A stretch of 64,000 nucleotides of DNA from Lachnospiraceae bacterium (GTDB taxonomy: Bacteria; Bacillota; Clostridia; Lachnospirales; Lachnospiraceae). The position numbers and the translations under genes were made by a program. Below, in pieces: positions 35,759 to 45,751 of the stretch. The stretch covers positions 1 through 64,000 of the forward strand of contig JAEEIK010000133.1 of assembly GCA_016281335.1 (NCBI GenBank), in the 5' to 3' direction. The notes beneath the pieces are model-generated. The model had not been told where the DNA came from and ran no database searches. It saw only the letters and a program-made list of their open reading frames with translations. The first letter of the stretch is position 1. Each line of letters opens with the position of its first letter.

Positions 35759-36517
35759 ATGAAAAAGATATGGATCACAGTGCTGGCAATGGTGATGGCA
35801 GTCTCCCTGATCGGATGCGGAAACGAGATCCCGGAACTCAGCGATGAAGAACTGTATATGGTCGAGGAATATGCGGCAAAACTGCTGCTTAAGTATGATG
35901 CCAATTATCATGGCACCACGCTTTCCGATGAAGAAGTCTCGGAAATGAGGAACGAGGCGGAGCGCAGAGCCGAAGTTCAGGCTAAAGCCGAGGAGGACCG
36001 AAAACTCAGGGAGCAGAAAAAAGCAGAAAAAGCCAAAGAGGATGAGAAGAAGGAAGAAGACGGCGGGAAAGATCAGGCGCCGGAAAAAGTTTACGCAGAT
36101 ATAGCGACAGCTTTGGGACTTGATGGCATAGCGATAGAATATGCCGGCTTCACTTTCAGCGAAGTTTATCCCATGGACAGCGAGATCACACAGGGACTGG
36201 CTCATGCACCTACGGGGAAGAAGTTCATGGTGCTGGCATTTAGGATGAGCAATAACAGCGGAGGAGAAAAGGAGATAGACATGAATGCCGTCAATCCTTC
36301 GTTTACGATAGTCCTCGGAGCAGGAGTAAAGAAGAGCGCCCAGCCTTCCATGCAGGGAGACAATCTTCTGGGCTTTCACGAAACTCTTTCCTCCGGCGAG
36401 ACAAAAGATGTTCAGCTATTTATAGAGGTCAATGCAAATACGGAACCGCCTAAGGGCGCGACCATGATCATCAAACATGACGGTGAAAGTGCCGAAGCAA
36501 TGCTGTTTCAGGAATAA
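35759..36517 (+). CDS. Lipoprotein with DUF4352-like domain
   Basis: MKKIWITVLAMVMAVSLIGCGNE lipobox; PTGKKFMVLAFRMSNNSGGEKEIDM. Confidence 0.65.
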   Translation: MKKIWITVLAMVMAVSLIGCGNEIPELSDEELYMVEEYAAKLLLKYDANYHGTTLSDEEVSEMRNEAERRAEVQAKAEEDRKLREQKKAEKAKEDEKKEEDGGKDQAPEKVYADIATALGLDGIAIEYAGFTFSEVYPMDSEITQGLAHAPTGKKFMVLAFRMSNNSGGEKEIDMNAVNPSFTIVLGAGVKKSAQPSMQGDNLLGFHETLSSGETKDVQLFIEVNANTEPPKGATMIIKHDGESAEAMLFQE

Positions 36518-36606
36518 CAATATACTGGACTTTTCGGGTGGAAAGTGTATAATTATTTCATGGGTTTATTGCAGCTATAGCAAAGAAAATAAGAGCGAGG
36601 TGGGTT

Positions 36607-37521
36607 ATGGATTCAAAAATTTTACTTGAGAACGGAACAAATGAGCTTGAAGTTTTGGAGTTTACGCTTGCAGGTAATTCTTACGGTATCAATGTTGCAA
36701 AGATCCGCGAGATAATACAGTATCAGCCTGTTACTCCGGTTCCCAATGCACATCCCAGTGTGGAAGGCATTTTCATGCCGCGTGAAACCATGATCACGGC
36801 TATTGACTTAAAGAACTGTCTGCAGAGAGGACAGTCTGAAGCTAAGGGCTTATTTATAATCACTAATTTCAACACTCTTGACATTGCATTTCATGTGGAT
36901 ACGGTGGTAGGCATCCATCGCGTGTCCTGGAGAGAGATAATCAAACCTGATTCGACGGTTTCCAATGCCGAAGACGGTATATCCACCGGTATTATCAAGA
37001 AGAACGATAAGCTCATAATCATACTTGATTTTGAGAAGATAATCGCCGATATCAATCCGGAAACGGGACTTAAGGTTCAGGATATAGACGAAATGGGCCC
37101 CAGGAGCAGAAATGATACTCCGATACTTATCGCTGAGGATTCCGCGCTGCTCAACAAGCTTATCGTAGAATCATTGCAGAAAGCCGGCTATGTTAACCTT
37201 ACCCATACCGAGAACGGACAGGTAGCCTGGGATACGCTTTTACGCTGGAAGGCCGAAGGCAGTATCGATAATAATGTCAGATGTATCATAACCGATATCG
37301 AGATGCCGCAGATGGATGGTCACAGGCTTACCAAGCTGGTTAAAGAAGATGAGGTACTCAGAAAGATACCCGTTATAATATTTTCATCCCTTATCAATAC
37401 GGAGATGAGGAGAAAAGGTGAGCAATTGGGCGCAGATGCACAGCTTACCAAACCTGAGATAGGTAATCTGGTCAGAACCATCGATCAGATACTTGGTATA
37501 GACGGGGGAGCGGAAAGCTGA
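36607..37521 (+). CDS. cheV: Chemotaxis protein CheV (CheW-REC)
   Basis: VLEFTLAGNSYGINVAKIREIIQYQPVTPVPNAHPSVEGIFMPR plus receiver domain IEMPQMDG. Confidence 0.9.
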   Translation: MDSKILLENGTNELEVLEFTLAGNSYGINVAKIREIIQYQPVTPVPNAHPSVEGIFMPRETMITAIDLKNCLQRGQSEAKGLFIITNFNTLDIAFHVDTVVGIHRVSWREIIKPDSTVSNAEDGISTGIIKKNDKLIIILDFEKIIADINPETGLKVQDIDEMGPRSRNDTPILIAEDSALLNKLIVESLQKAGYVNLTHTENGQVAWDTLLRWKAEGSIDNNVRCIITDIEMPQMDGHRLTKLVKEDEVLRKIPVIIFSSLINTEMRRKGEQLGADAQLTKPEIGNLVRTIDQILGIDGGAES

Positions 37522-37543
37522 TCGAGTATTTGGATGAACTTTT

Positions 37544-37575
37544 AAAGAGTGCCGCAGCTTAACGGCACTCTTTTT
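37544..37575 (+). terminator. Rho-independent terminator after cheV
   Basis: aaagagtgccgcagcttaacggcactcttttt. Confidence 0.8.
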
Positions 37576-37594
37576 GAGAAAAGAGAAGCAGGGA

Positions 37595-40171
37595 ATGAAG
37601 GAAGAAGAGGAATATCTGGACCGGCTGCTGCAGGCAGCGCTGAATAAGGGAAAGCCGACAGGATCGAATGAGCCTGAGTCTGATGGGGAGACTGAGGCTT
37701 TTTCCGATGCTTCCAAAACACTGAAATCCCTTGCTTCCGATACACCTAAAAAAGATATAGGAAGTTCCGCACTGCCGAGCTTCAGACAGGTGGTGGATGC
37801 CATCGATTCGGGAGAGGATCTGGCTGAAAGCATCAGGATGAATGAGGAGGTACCGGCGGCAGCCGAGATACCCGAACTGGCTGATGTATCCGATGTTATG
37901 AATCTTTTCGGGGACGAAGCTGCTGAGGCTGAAGAAATACCCGAAGATATAGAGATACCGCTTAATTTTGCATTGGAAGAAGCGGAAAATGCTTCTTCAA
38001 ACAGTATTTCCTCAGAGGAAGGGCAGGAAGAAGAACCGGCGTATGAGGAGCCCGAATATGCGGAAGAAGAACCTGCATATGAAGAACAGCCGGCGCAGGA
38101 AGAAGCTGTTTATGATGATCCCGAAAGGGAACTTACGGCAGATGATATAGCGGCAATGTATGCCGCAGAGCCTGCCATGTATGGTGAAGAAACTGCCGAA
38201 GAGAGTATTCCGGAGAATACGGAAGCAGAAGAGACAGCGGATGATCCGGGCCGTCAGTTGTCCCCGGATGAGATAGCAGCCATGTTTGCACAGGAGCTTC
38301 CGACAGAGGATGAACTGCCGCTTGAAGAAGAAGTTCCGGCAGAAGAAGATATTTCGCTTCCGGAAGAAACAGTATCCGAAGAGGTGAATGACGATCCAAA
38401 CCGTCAGCTTTCACCGGAAGAAATAGCAGCAATGTTTGCACAGGAGCTTCCGGCAGAGGATGAACTGCCTCCTGAAGAGGAGCTTCCGGTCGAAGAAGAA
38501 CTGCCGCTTCAAGAAGAAGTTCCGGCAGAAGAAGATATCTCGCTTCCGGAAGAAACAGTATCCGAAGAGGTAAATGACGATCCGGGCCGTCAGCTTTCAC
38601 CGGAAGAAATAGCAGCTATGTTTGATGCAGGGATGCCTGAGGAAGAGCTGCAGGCGGACACTTCTCAGGATAAGAGTGATAACGATATGGCTGATGAACT
38701 CATGGCATTGCTTAATGACAGCGAAGCCGGGACCTCAGCATCGCCTGAAGAAGATACAGCCGAAGCCATGTCAATGGATATCGGGCTGGATGATCTGTCA
38801 CTGGATGATATTGAGAGCAGGATGCAGGCTGCCGAAGCCGCCGGAGCGGAAACAGAGCTGTCTTCGGAAGAAGAGGATGCTGATGTTACGGCATTACTTG
38901 AGAGTCTTGGCAGTGACGATATGGATCTGTCGGACATAGGAGATATACTGAAGAAATCAGACAATAATGAAATAGTTGACCAGAGCATCACCGAGCAGGC
39001 AGATGCAGAGATGCCTGAGGATCCTCTTGCCGATGAAACGGAAGCTGAAGCAGCGCAAGAAGAGGAAGGAAAAAAGAAGAAAAAGAAACTCTTCGGAAAG
39101 AAAAAGAAGAAGGGTGAAGCAGACGAAGAAGGTGAAGAAGCAGAAGGCGGAAAGAAGGAGAAAAAGCCCGGGTTCTTTACGAAGCTTCTTGATATGCTCA
39201 TAAAGGAAGAAGACGAGGACACCGTGCCTGAGTCCGAATCCATAAAGCTCAGTGATGAGAACAAGGCTATACTTGACGAACTTGACAAGGAAGCCGATGA
39301 GGGCAAGGGAAAGAAGAAAAAAGAGAAAAAGCCCAAGAAAGAAAAACCTAAAAAAGAGAAGAAACCGAAGCCTAAAAAAGAGAAAAAAGTCAAACCGAAG
39401 CCGGAAGAGAATACAAAGAAGATCCCGAAGAAGTATGTGAGAAGGACCTTTATGCTGGCGGCTTCCATACTTGTAGCCCTGCTGATCGTCACCCTGTATC
39501 TTCCGGGGATGATGACGATGGAAGATGCAAGAAAGGCTTTTTATGAGAAGAAGGATTACAAGACAGCTTTTCTTACTTTCTACGGAAAGGAACTAAGCGA
39601 GAGCGACATGAAGATCTACAGGCAGTCCAGGATGGTGGTACTGCTTGACAGAAAGTATGAGTCCTACGAAAACTATAAGCGCATGAATATGCAGGAAGAA
39701 GCGCTGGATGCGCTGCTTCAGGGCTTGAAACGCTATGATGATCTAAATGAAGAAGCTATAGAACTCGGAATGGGCGGTGAAATAATGGGAGTAAGGGGCA
39801 ATATACTCGCCGCGCTTTACAACGATTACGGGATAGATGAAAATACGGCTTATGAGATACTCGGATATTCCAGTCTTGATTATACCGGGAAAATACGAGC
39901 TACGGTTAACAGGCAGCCCTATACAAAGGTTGAGGATGAGATGCGTCAGAAATACGGACTGGCATCTCCGGAACCTGCACCGGAGGCAGTACCTGAAAAA
40001 GAAGAGGGAGAACTTCCTGATATGCTGCCTGAAGAACAGCAGTATCTTGATGGGCTGAAGGAAGGAAACTCAGAGGGGACCGCTGAAGAACCGGCAGCCG
40101 AAGAATTGCCTATTGAAGCGGAAACGGACGGCAGGGATGTGCCGGTGGAGATCAACAGCGATCAGTTTTAA
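37595..40171 (+). CDS. Large acidic/lysine-rich single-TM protein with four DDPxRxLxxxEIAAMFA repeats
   Basis: Glu-rich N-terminus with repeats, Lys-rich middle, TM FMLAASILVALLIVTLYLPG, extracytoplasmic-type tail. Confidence 0.75.
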   Translation: MKEEEEYLDRLLQAALNKGKPTGSNEPESDGETEAFSDASKTLKSLASDTPKKDIGSSALPSFRQVVDAIDSGEDLAESIRMNEEVPAAAEIPELADVSDVMNLFGDEAAEAEEIPEDIEIPLNFALEEAENASSNSISSEEGQEEEPAYEEPEYAEEEPAYEEQPAQEEAVYDDPERELTADDIAAMYAAEPAMYGEETAEESIPENTEAEETADDPGRQLSPDEIAAMFAQELPTEDELPLEEEVPAEEDISLPEETVSEEVNDDPNRQLSPEEIAAMFAQELPAEDELPPEEELPVEEELPLQEEVPAEEDISLPEETVSEEVNDDPGRQLSPEEIAAMFDAGMPEEELQADTSQDKSDNDMADELMALLNDSEAGTSASPEEDTAEAMSMDIGLDDLSLDDIESRMQAAEAAGAETELSSEEEDADVTALLESLGSDDMDLSDIGDILKKSDNNEIVDQSITEQADAEMPEDPLADETEAEAAQEEEGKKKKKKLFGKKKKKGEADEEGEEAEGGKKEKKPGFFTKLLDMLIKEEDEDTVPESESIKLSDENKAILDELDKEADEGKGKKKKEKKPKKEKPKKEKKPKPKKEKKVKPKPEENTKKIPKKYVRRTFMLAASILVALLIVTLYLPGMMTMEDARKAFYEKKDYKTAFLTFYGKELSESDMKIYRQSRMVVLLDRKYESYENYKRMNMQEEALDALLQGLKRYDDLNEEAIELGMGGEIMGVRGNILAALYNDYGIDENTAYEILGYSSLDYTGKIRATVNRQPYTKVEDEMRQKYGLASPEPAPEAVPEKEEGELPDMLPEEQQYLDGLKEGNSEGTAEEPAAEELPIEAETDGRDVPVEINSDQF
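38113..38635 (+). repeat. In-frame coding repeat array (units start ~38113, 38240, 38390, 38576)
   Basis: DDPERELTADDIAAMY / DDPGRQLSPDEIAAMFAQEL / DDPNRQLSPEEIAAMFAQEL / DDPGRQLSPEEIAAMFDAG; last units near-identical in DNA, spaced 150 and 186 bp. Confidence 0.85.
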
Positions 40172-40182
40172 GGAGAAGAAGT

Positions 40183-40785
40183 TTGATAGCGATTATTGAT
40201 TATGATGCAGGTAATATTAAAAGTGTCGAAAAGGCATTTGCAGCCATAGGTGAGGAGACGGTTCTCACGAGGGATGAGAAACTGATACGTGAAGCCGACA
40301 AAGTGGTACTTCCGGGAGTCGGAGTATTCGGTGATGCCGTCGCAAAGATAAGAGACTATGGCTTGGAAGAGGTGATAAAGGAAACGGCGGGTTCGGATAA
40401 GCCGTTTCTTGCTATTTGTGTGGGCCTGCAGCTGCTTTTTGAGGAAAGTGAGGAGTCTCCGGGGGCTAAGGGCCTGGAAATCATGAAAGGAAAGATCATA
40501 AAAATACCTGAAGACAGAGGACTTACGGTACCGCAGATCGGCTGGAATTCATTGCATAAAACAAAAGAATCGAGATTGCTGCACGGAATAGATGAAGGGG
40601 CTTTTGTATATTTTGTCCATTCATTTTATCTGAAGGCCGAGGAGGATGTGGTGATCGCAACTACGGATTACGGAGTGGATATCCATGCTGCAGTTGAAAG
40701 GAACAATATCTTTGCAACGCAGTTCCATCCGGAAAAGAGTTCAAAGACGGGCTTAAAGATACTTAAAAATTTTTGTGAATTGTAA
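40183..40785 (+). CDS. hisH: Imidazole glycerol phosphate synthase subunit HisH
   Basis: [39 protein letters not shown]; non-ATG start. Confidence 0.95.
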   Translation: MIAIIDYDAGNIKSVEKAFAAIGEETVLTRDEKLIREADKVVLPGVGVFGDAVAKIRDYGLEEVIKETAGSDKPFLAICVGLQLLFEESEESPGAKGLEIMKGKIIKIPEDRGLTVPQIGWNSLHKTKESRLLHGIDEGAFVYFVHSFYLKAEEDVVIATTDYGVDIHAAVERNNIFATQFHPEKSSKTGLKILKNFCEL

Positions 40786-40802
40786 TATCAGGTGGTGATA
40801 AT

Positions 40803-41579
40803 ATGCACACTAAAAGGATAATCCCCTGTCTTGACGTAAACAGGGGCAGAGTTGTAAAAGGAATAAATTTTGTGAATCTTGTTGATGCCGGAGACCCGGT
40901 GGAAACGGCCAAAGCATACGATACAGCAGGAGCCGATGAGCTGGTCTTCCTGGATATCACGGCTTCTTCGGACGGAAGGGATACGGTCGTGGATATGGTT
41001 CGCCGTGTGGCTGAACAGGTTTTTATTCCATTCACTGTCGGCGGCGGTATCCGCAGTGTTGATGATTTCAGAAAACTCTTAAGAGAAGGCGCCGATAAGG
41101 TGGCAGTTAACAGCGCAGCGATAATGAATCCCGGGCTGATCGCGGATGCGGCGGATAAATTCGGCTCACAGTGCGTTGTGCTTGCCATAGATGCAAAACG
41201 CAGGGATGACGGCGGCTGGAATATCTTTAAAAACGGCGGAAGAGTGGATATGGGGATCGATGCCGTTGAGTGGGCCATGAAAGGCGTGGAGCTCGGAGCA
41301 GGAGAGATACTCCTTACCAGTATGGATTGTGACGGAACCAAGGAAGGCTATGACCTTGAACTGACGCGTAAGATAGCGGAAAATGTGTCAGTACCCGTTA
41401 TTGCTTCGGGAGGCGCAGGAACGAAAGAACATTTCTACGATGCTCTTACGGAGGGCAAGGCTGATGCCGCGCTTGCTGCATCTCTTTTCCATTTCAAGGA
41501 ACTGGAGATAAATGAAGTAAAAGATTATTTAAAGAGCAGAGGAGTGGCAGTGCGCTTTCAGGAGGAAGTAAAGCTGTGA
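40803..41579 (+). CDS. hisF: Imidazole glycerol phosphate synthase subunit HisF
   Basis: [30 protein letters not shown]. Confidence 0.97.
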   Translation: MHTKRIIPCLDVNRGRVVKGINFVNLVDAGDPVETAKAYDTAGADELVFLDITASSDGRDTVVDMVRRVAEQVFIPFTVGGGIRSVDDFRKLLREGADKVAVNSAAIMNPGLIADAADKFGSQCVVLAIDAKRRDDGGWNIFKNGGRVDMGIDAVEWAMKGVELGAGEILLTSMDCDGTKEGYDLELTRKIAENVSVPVIASGGAGTKEHFYDALTEGKADAALAASLFHFKELEINEVKDYLKSRGVAVRFQEEVKL

Positions 41580-42244
41580 GCGCATTGACCGGGGACTGGG
41601 CCGAAGCTCTTAAGGGTGAGTTCGCGAAGCCCTATTATAAAAAACTGTATGAGACGGTAAGGCAGGAATATAAGACGACTAAGGTCTTTCCGCCATCTTC
41701 GGAGCTGTTTAACGCAATGCATCTGACTCCGCTTCATGAGGTTAAGGCTGTAATACTCGGACAGGATCCTTATCACAATGACGGTCAGGCGCATGGCCTG
41801 TGTTTTTCGGTGAGGAAAGGCGTGGAGATACCTCCGTCCCTGGTGAACATATATAAGGAACTCCATGATGATCTCGGAGTAAAGATCCCGGATCACGGAG
41901 ATCTTAGCAAATGGGCAAAGGAAGGTGTGCTGCTTTTAAACACGGTACTCACCGTGCGCGCTCATCAGGCCAATTCCCATCAGCATATAGGCTGGCTTAC
42001 ATTTACGGATGCCGTCATAAGAAAAGTGGCGGAAGAGGACAGACCTATAGTATTTCTTTTGTGGGGAGCACCGGCACAGAGAAAAGCCGAGCTCATACAT
42101 AATCCCAAACATCTGGTTTTAAAGGCACCGCATCCCAGCCCTTTGTCAGCATACAGAGGGTTTTTCGGCTGCAGGCATTTTTCAAAAGCCAACGAGTTTT
42201 TAGAAAAAAACGGAGTGGGGCCGATAGACTGGCAGATAGATTAA
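41576..42244 (+). CDS. ung: Uracil-DNA glycosylase family 1
   Basis: [44 protein letters not shown]. Confidence 0.97.
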   Translation: MSALTGDWAEALKGEFAKPYYKKLYETVRQEYKTTKVFPPSSELFNAMHLTPLHEVKAVILGQDPYHNDGQAHGLCFSVRKGVEIPPSLVNIYKELHDDLGVKIPDHGDLSKWAKEGVLLLNTVLTVRAHQANSHQHIGWLTFTDAVIRKVAEEDRPIVFLLWGAPAQRKAELIHNPKHLVLKAPHPSPLSAYRGFFGCRHFSKANEFLEKNGVGPIDWQID

Positions 42245-42256
42245 AGGAGGAGAGTT

Positions 42257-43534
42257 ATGAAAAAAGCATTTGTTACAAAGGAGATGGTCGAGGAGGCAGT
42301 TAAGAAATATCCTACGCCTTTTCACATCTATGATGAGGCAGGGATAAAGGAAAATGCGAGAAAACTTAAGGAAGCTTTTTCCTGGAATAAAGGATATAAA
42401 GAGTATTTTGCCGTAAAAGCTACTCCGAATCCCTTCATACTGGAAGTATTGAAAGACCTGGGCTGCGGCACAGATTGTTCAAGCTATACCGAACTGATGC
42501 TTTCAGATGCTGTAGGTTTTAAAGGCAGTGAGATCATGTTTTCTTCCAATGATACGCCGGCTGAAGAATTTGCTTATGCGGCAAAGCTTGGAGCAACCAT
42601 TAACCTTGATGATATCACGCATATCGATTTCCTTGAAAAAACCATAGGAAAACTGCCGGAGACCCTGAGCCTCAGATATAATCCCGGCGGTGTGTTCAAG
42701 ATAAGCACTGATATTATGGACAAGCCCGGAGATGCAAAATACGGGCTCACGAGAGAGCAGTTGTTTGAAGCATACGGGATACTTAAGGAAAAAGGTGTAA
42801 AGCGTTTCGGAATGCATGCATTCCTTGCCAGCAATACCGTGACCAATGAATATTATCCCACTTTAGCGAGAGAGCTCTTCACTACTGCTGTAGATGTTAA
42901 GGAGAAGCTCGGAGTAGAGATATCCTTTATCAATCTGTCAGGCGGTATAGGAATACCCTATACACCGGACCAGGAGCCTAATGATATAGCTGTGATAGGA
43001 AGCAGAGTGAAGGAAGTGTATGATGAGGTGCTGGTACCGGCAGGGCTTTCAGATGTATCCATATTTACCGAACTCGGAAGGTTCATGTTAGCGCCCTTTG
43101 GCATGCTGGTCACCAAAGCCATACATGAAAAACATACACATAAGGAGTATATCGGAGTGGATGCCTGTGCCGTAAACCTTATGAGACCTGCTATGTACGG
43201 GGCTTATCATCATATAACGGTACTGGGCAAGGAGAACGAAAAAGCGGATCATATGTATGATGTGACCGGATCTCTTTGTGAGAACAACGATAAGTTTGCG
43301 ATAGACAGGATGCTCCCGGAGATAGAAATGGGCGACTATCTTGCAATACATGATACCGGAGCGCACGGCTTTGCGATGGGATACAATTATAACGGAAAGC
43401 TGAAGTCCTCCGAACTTCTTTTAAAAGAAGACGGGAGCATCGAGCTGATAAGACGCGCAGAAAGACCTTCGGATTATTTTGCGACCTTTGACTGTTTTGA
43501 TAAATACGCATTTCTTGCAAAGAAAGAATCCTGA
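42257..43534 (+). CDS. lysA: Diaminopimelate decarboxylase-type PLP enzyme
   Basis: YPTPFHIYDEAGIKENARKLKEAF..YFAVKATPNPFILEVLKDLGCGTDCSS. Confidence 0.8.
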   Translation: MKKAFVTKEMVEEAVKKYPTPFHIYDEAGIKENARKLKEAFSWNKGYKEYFAVKATPNPFILEVLKDLGCGTDCSSYTELMLSDAVGFKGSEIMFSSNDTPAEEFAYAAKLGATINLDDITHIDFLEKTIGKLPETLSLRYNPGGVFKISTDIMDKPGDAKYGLTREQLFEAYGILKEKGVKRFGMHAFLASNTVTNEYYPTLARELFTTAVDVKEKLGVEISFINLSGGIGIPYTPDQEPNDIAVIGSRVKEVYDEVLVPAGLSDVSIFTELGRFMLAPFGMLVTKAIHEKHTHKEYIGVDACAVNLMRPAMYGAYHHITVLGKENEKADHMYDVTGSLCENNDKFAIDRMLPEIEMGDYLAIHDTGAHGFAMGYNYNGKLKSSELLLKEDGSIELIRRAERPSDYFATFDCFDKYAFLAKKES

Positions 43535-43536
43535 AA

Positions 43537-44253
43537 ATGGAAGACGGTATCAGATTAAATAAATATCTGGCTTCCTGCGGAGTGGCTTCCAGACGTGGCG
43601 CCGATAAGCTTATCGAAGAAGGAAGAGTGAGCATTGACGGCCGTATTGCGCATCCGGGAGATATCTTCCGTGAGGGCATGGAGGTCATGGTGGACGGCAA
43701 GGGTGTAAAAACCCAGGCTAAAGTAGTACTTGCATATTATAAGCCGGCAGGAGTGCTTGTGAGCGAGGAAGATCCTCATGCAAAAGAAACTTTTAAGGAT
43801 ATGATTGACTATCCGGTAAGGGTGACTTATGCGGGCAGGCTTGATAAGGACTCTGAGGGGCTGCTGCTGCTCACAAATGACGGTGATCTGATACAGGCGA
43901 TGATGCACGGTTCCCACGGACATGAAAAAGAGTATATCGTACATCTGAACAAAGAACCCGATAATGCGGTGATCGAAAAGCTTCGGGGCGGAGTATATCT
44001 GAAAGAACTTCAACTGAAGACCAGACCCTGCCGCATAGAGAAACTGAAGAGAAATGTGGTGAGAATGGTGCTTACCGAGGGAATTAACAGGCAGATCAGA
44101 CGTATGTGGTCACAGGAAGGTTTTCATGTCAGAGCGTTGAAGAGGGTCAGGATAATGAGTGTCAGCCTAGGGAATCTGCTGCCGGGCGAATACAGCGAAC
44201 TGAGCGAAAAAGAGATGGACAGCCTTTACAGACAGGCAGGACTTAAAAGATGA
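43537..44253 (+). CDS. 23S rRNA pseudouridine synthase (RsuA/RluB family)
   Basis: IRLNKYLASCGVASRRGADKLIEEGRVSIDG; YAGRLDKDSEGLLLLTNDG. Confidence 0.93.
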   Translation: MEDGIRLNKYLASCGVASRRGADKLIEEGRVSIDGRIAHPGDIFREGMEVMVDGKGVKTQAKVVLAYYKPAGVLVSEEDPHAKETFKDMIDYPVRVTYAGRLDKDSEGLLLLTNDGDLIQAMMHGSHGHEKEYIVHLNKEPDNAVIEKLRGGVYLKELQLKTRPCRIEKLKRNVVRMVLTEGINRQIRRMWSQEGFHVRALKRVRIMSVSLGNLLPGEYSELSEKEMDSLYRQAGLKR

Positions 44254-45020
44254 AGATAGGGATGTTTGATTCCGGCATAGGCGGACTGACATTATTAAAA
44301 GAGGCATTCAGACAGCTTCCGCTGGAGGAGTACCATTATTATGCCGATACGGATCATGTTCCCTATGGTTCACATACGGTAGATGATATAAGAAAGTATT
44401 CGATGGATGCGGCTGCGTTCCTTTTGGAAAAAGGCTGCGAAGCCATAGTTGTAGCATGCAATACTGCTACGTCTGCGGCTGTCAGTCTGCTTAGGGAAAA
44501 GTATCCGGTGCCGGTGATAGGTATAGAACCGGCAGTCAAACCTGCCCTTAAACTGAGGGAAGATAAGCGTATACTGGTGGTGGCTACGCCGGTAACGGTC
44601 AGGGAGAAGAAACTGCACGATCTGATAGAGAGAGAAGATGTGCATCACAGAGTGGATATGCTGGCTTTACCGGGATTGGTAAATTTCGCCGAGCGGGGCG
44701 AGTTTGATTCTCCGGAAGTAAAGGAATATCTGGATGAGGAACTGAAAACGCTGGATACCGGGGAGTATTCGGTACTGGTACTGGGCTGCACTCATTTTAA
44801 CCATTTTAAGAATGTGCTTAAGGACTACTTTGACGGGGATATCTGTATCACTGACGGAAAAGAAGGCACGGTGAGACGGCTTAAGGATGTGCTTAGTGAA
44901 CGTAAGGCAGTGAGCGAAGGTAAGCGTTCCGTGTACTACTATGAATCAGGGCGAAGGGTAGACAATAAAGAGCGGCTGGACTTCTACGACAGGCTTCTTG
45001 AGCACCTGGACGGAACGTAA
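44250..45020 (+). CDS. murI: Glutamate racemase
   Basis: IGMFDSGIGGLTLLKEA..VVACNTATSAAV..LGCTHFNHF. Confidence 0.95.
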   Translation: MKIGMFDSGIGGLTLLKEAFRQLPLEEYHYYADTDHVPYGSHTVDDIRKYSMDAAAFLLEKGCEAIVVACNTATSAAVSLLREKYPVPVIGIEPAVKPALKLREDKRILVVATPVTVREKKLHDLIEREDVHHRVDMLALPGLVNFAERGEFDSPEVKEYLDEELKTLDTGEYSVLVLGCTHFNHFKNVLKDYFDGDICITDGKEGTVRRLKDVLSERKAVSEGKRSVYYYESGRRVDNKERLDFYDRLLEHLDGT

Positions 45021-45028
45021 AAAAAATC

Positions 45029-45057
45029 TTGATTTTTATTAAGTTATAGGTTATAGT
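45029..45057 (+). promoter_or_regulatory. Putative sigma-A promoter of efp (TTGATT-17-TATAGT)
   Basis: ttgatttttattaagttataggttatagt. Confidence 0.6.
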
Positions 45058-45102
45058 GATACGGTATTATTTTGTGATGATCAATTCAGGAGGAAATAAA
45101 GC

Positions 45103-45660
45103 ATGATATCAGCAGGTGATTTCAGGAACGGTATGACCATTGAGCTGGATAACAGCGTATACCAGATAGTTGAATTCCAGCACGTTAAGCCCGGTAAAGG
45201 TGCCGCTTTCGTAAGAACAAAGCTTAAGGATGTAAAAAACGGAGGCGTGGTAGAACGTACATTCAGACCTACCGAGAAGTGCCCTCCTGCAAGGATAGAC
45301 CGTAAGGATATGCAGTATCTGTATTCCGACGGAGACCTCTTCAATTTTATGGATACGGAAAACTATGAGCAGATAGCGCTGAACAGTGATGCTGTGGGCG
45401 ATGCGCTTAAGTTCGTTAAAGAGAACGATATGGTTAAGATCTGCTCACATAACGGCAATGTATTTGCAATCGAGCCTCCTCTCTTTGTTGAGCTGGAGAT
45501 AACCGATACCGAGCCCGGCTTCAAGGGTGATACCGCTACAGGCGCTTCCAAGCCCGCTACGGTTGAGACCGGAGCTACCGTTCAGGTTCCTCTCTTTGTA
45601 AATACAGGAGACAAGATCAAGATCGATACGCGTACAGGCGAGTATTTAAGCCGCGTATAA
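45103..45660 (+). CDS. efp: Elongation factor P
   Basis: [42 protein letters not shown]. Confidence 0.98.
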   Translation: MISAGDFRNGMTIELDNSVYQIVEFQHVKPGKGAAFVRTKLKDVKNGGVVERTFRPTEKCPPARIDRKDMQYLYSDGDLFNFMDTENYEQIALNSDAVGDALKFVKENDMVKICSHNGNVFAIEPPLFVELEITDTEPGFKGDTATGASKPATVETGATVQVPLFVNTGDKIKIDTRTGEYLSRV

Positions 45661-45687
45661 TTAAGATCTTTTAAGCAGCTGACTGTA

Positions 45688-45727
45688 AGACAACCGATAC
45701 GGCATAGCCGTTTAGCGGTTGTCTTTT
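45688..45727 (+). terminator. Rho-independent terminator after efp
   Basis: agacaaccgatacggcatagccgtttagcggttgtcttttt. Confidence 0.85.
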
Positions 45728-45751
45728 TATGTTCAAAAAAGGAGAGAATGA

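Noticed and set aside
38665-39492. 275-aa Ser/Phe-rich minus-strand ORF
   Set aside because: Antisense of Glu/Lys-rich codons in the post-cheV protein; low-complexity artefact.
40251-40275. Possible REP core at gaggagacggttctcacg in hisH
   Set aside because: Partial match only, within conserved hisH coding sequence and without the REP flanks.
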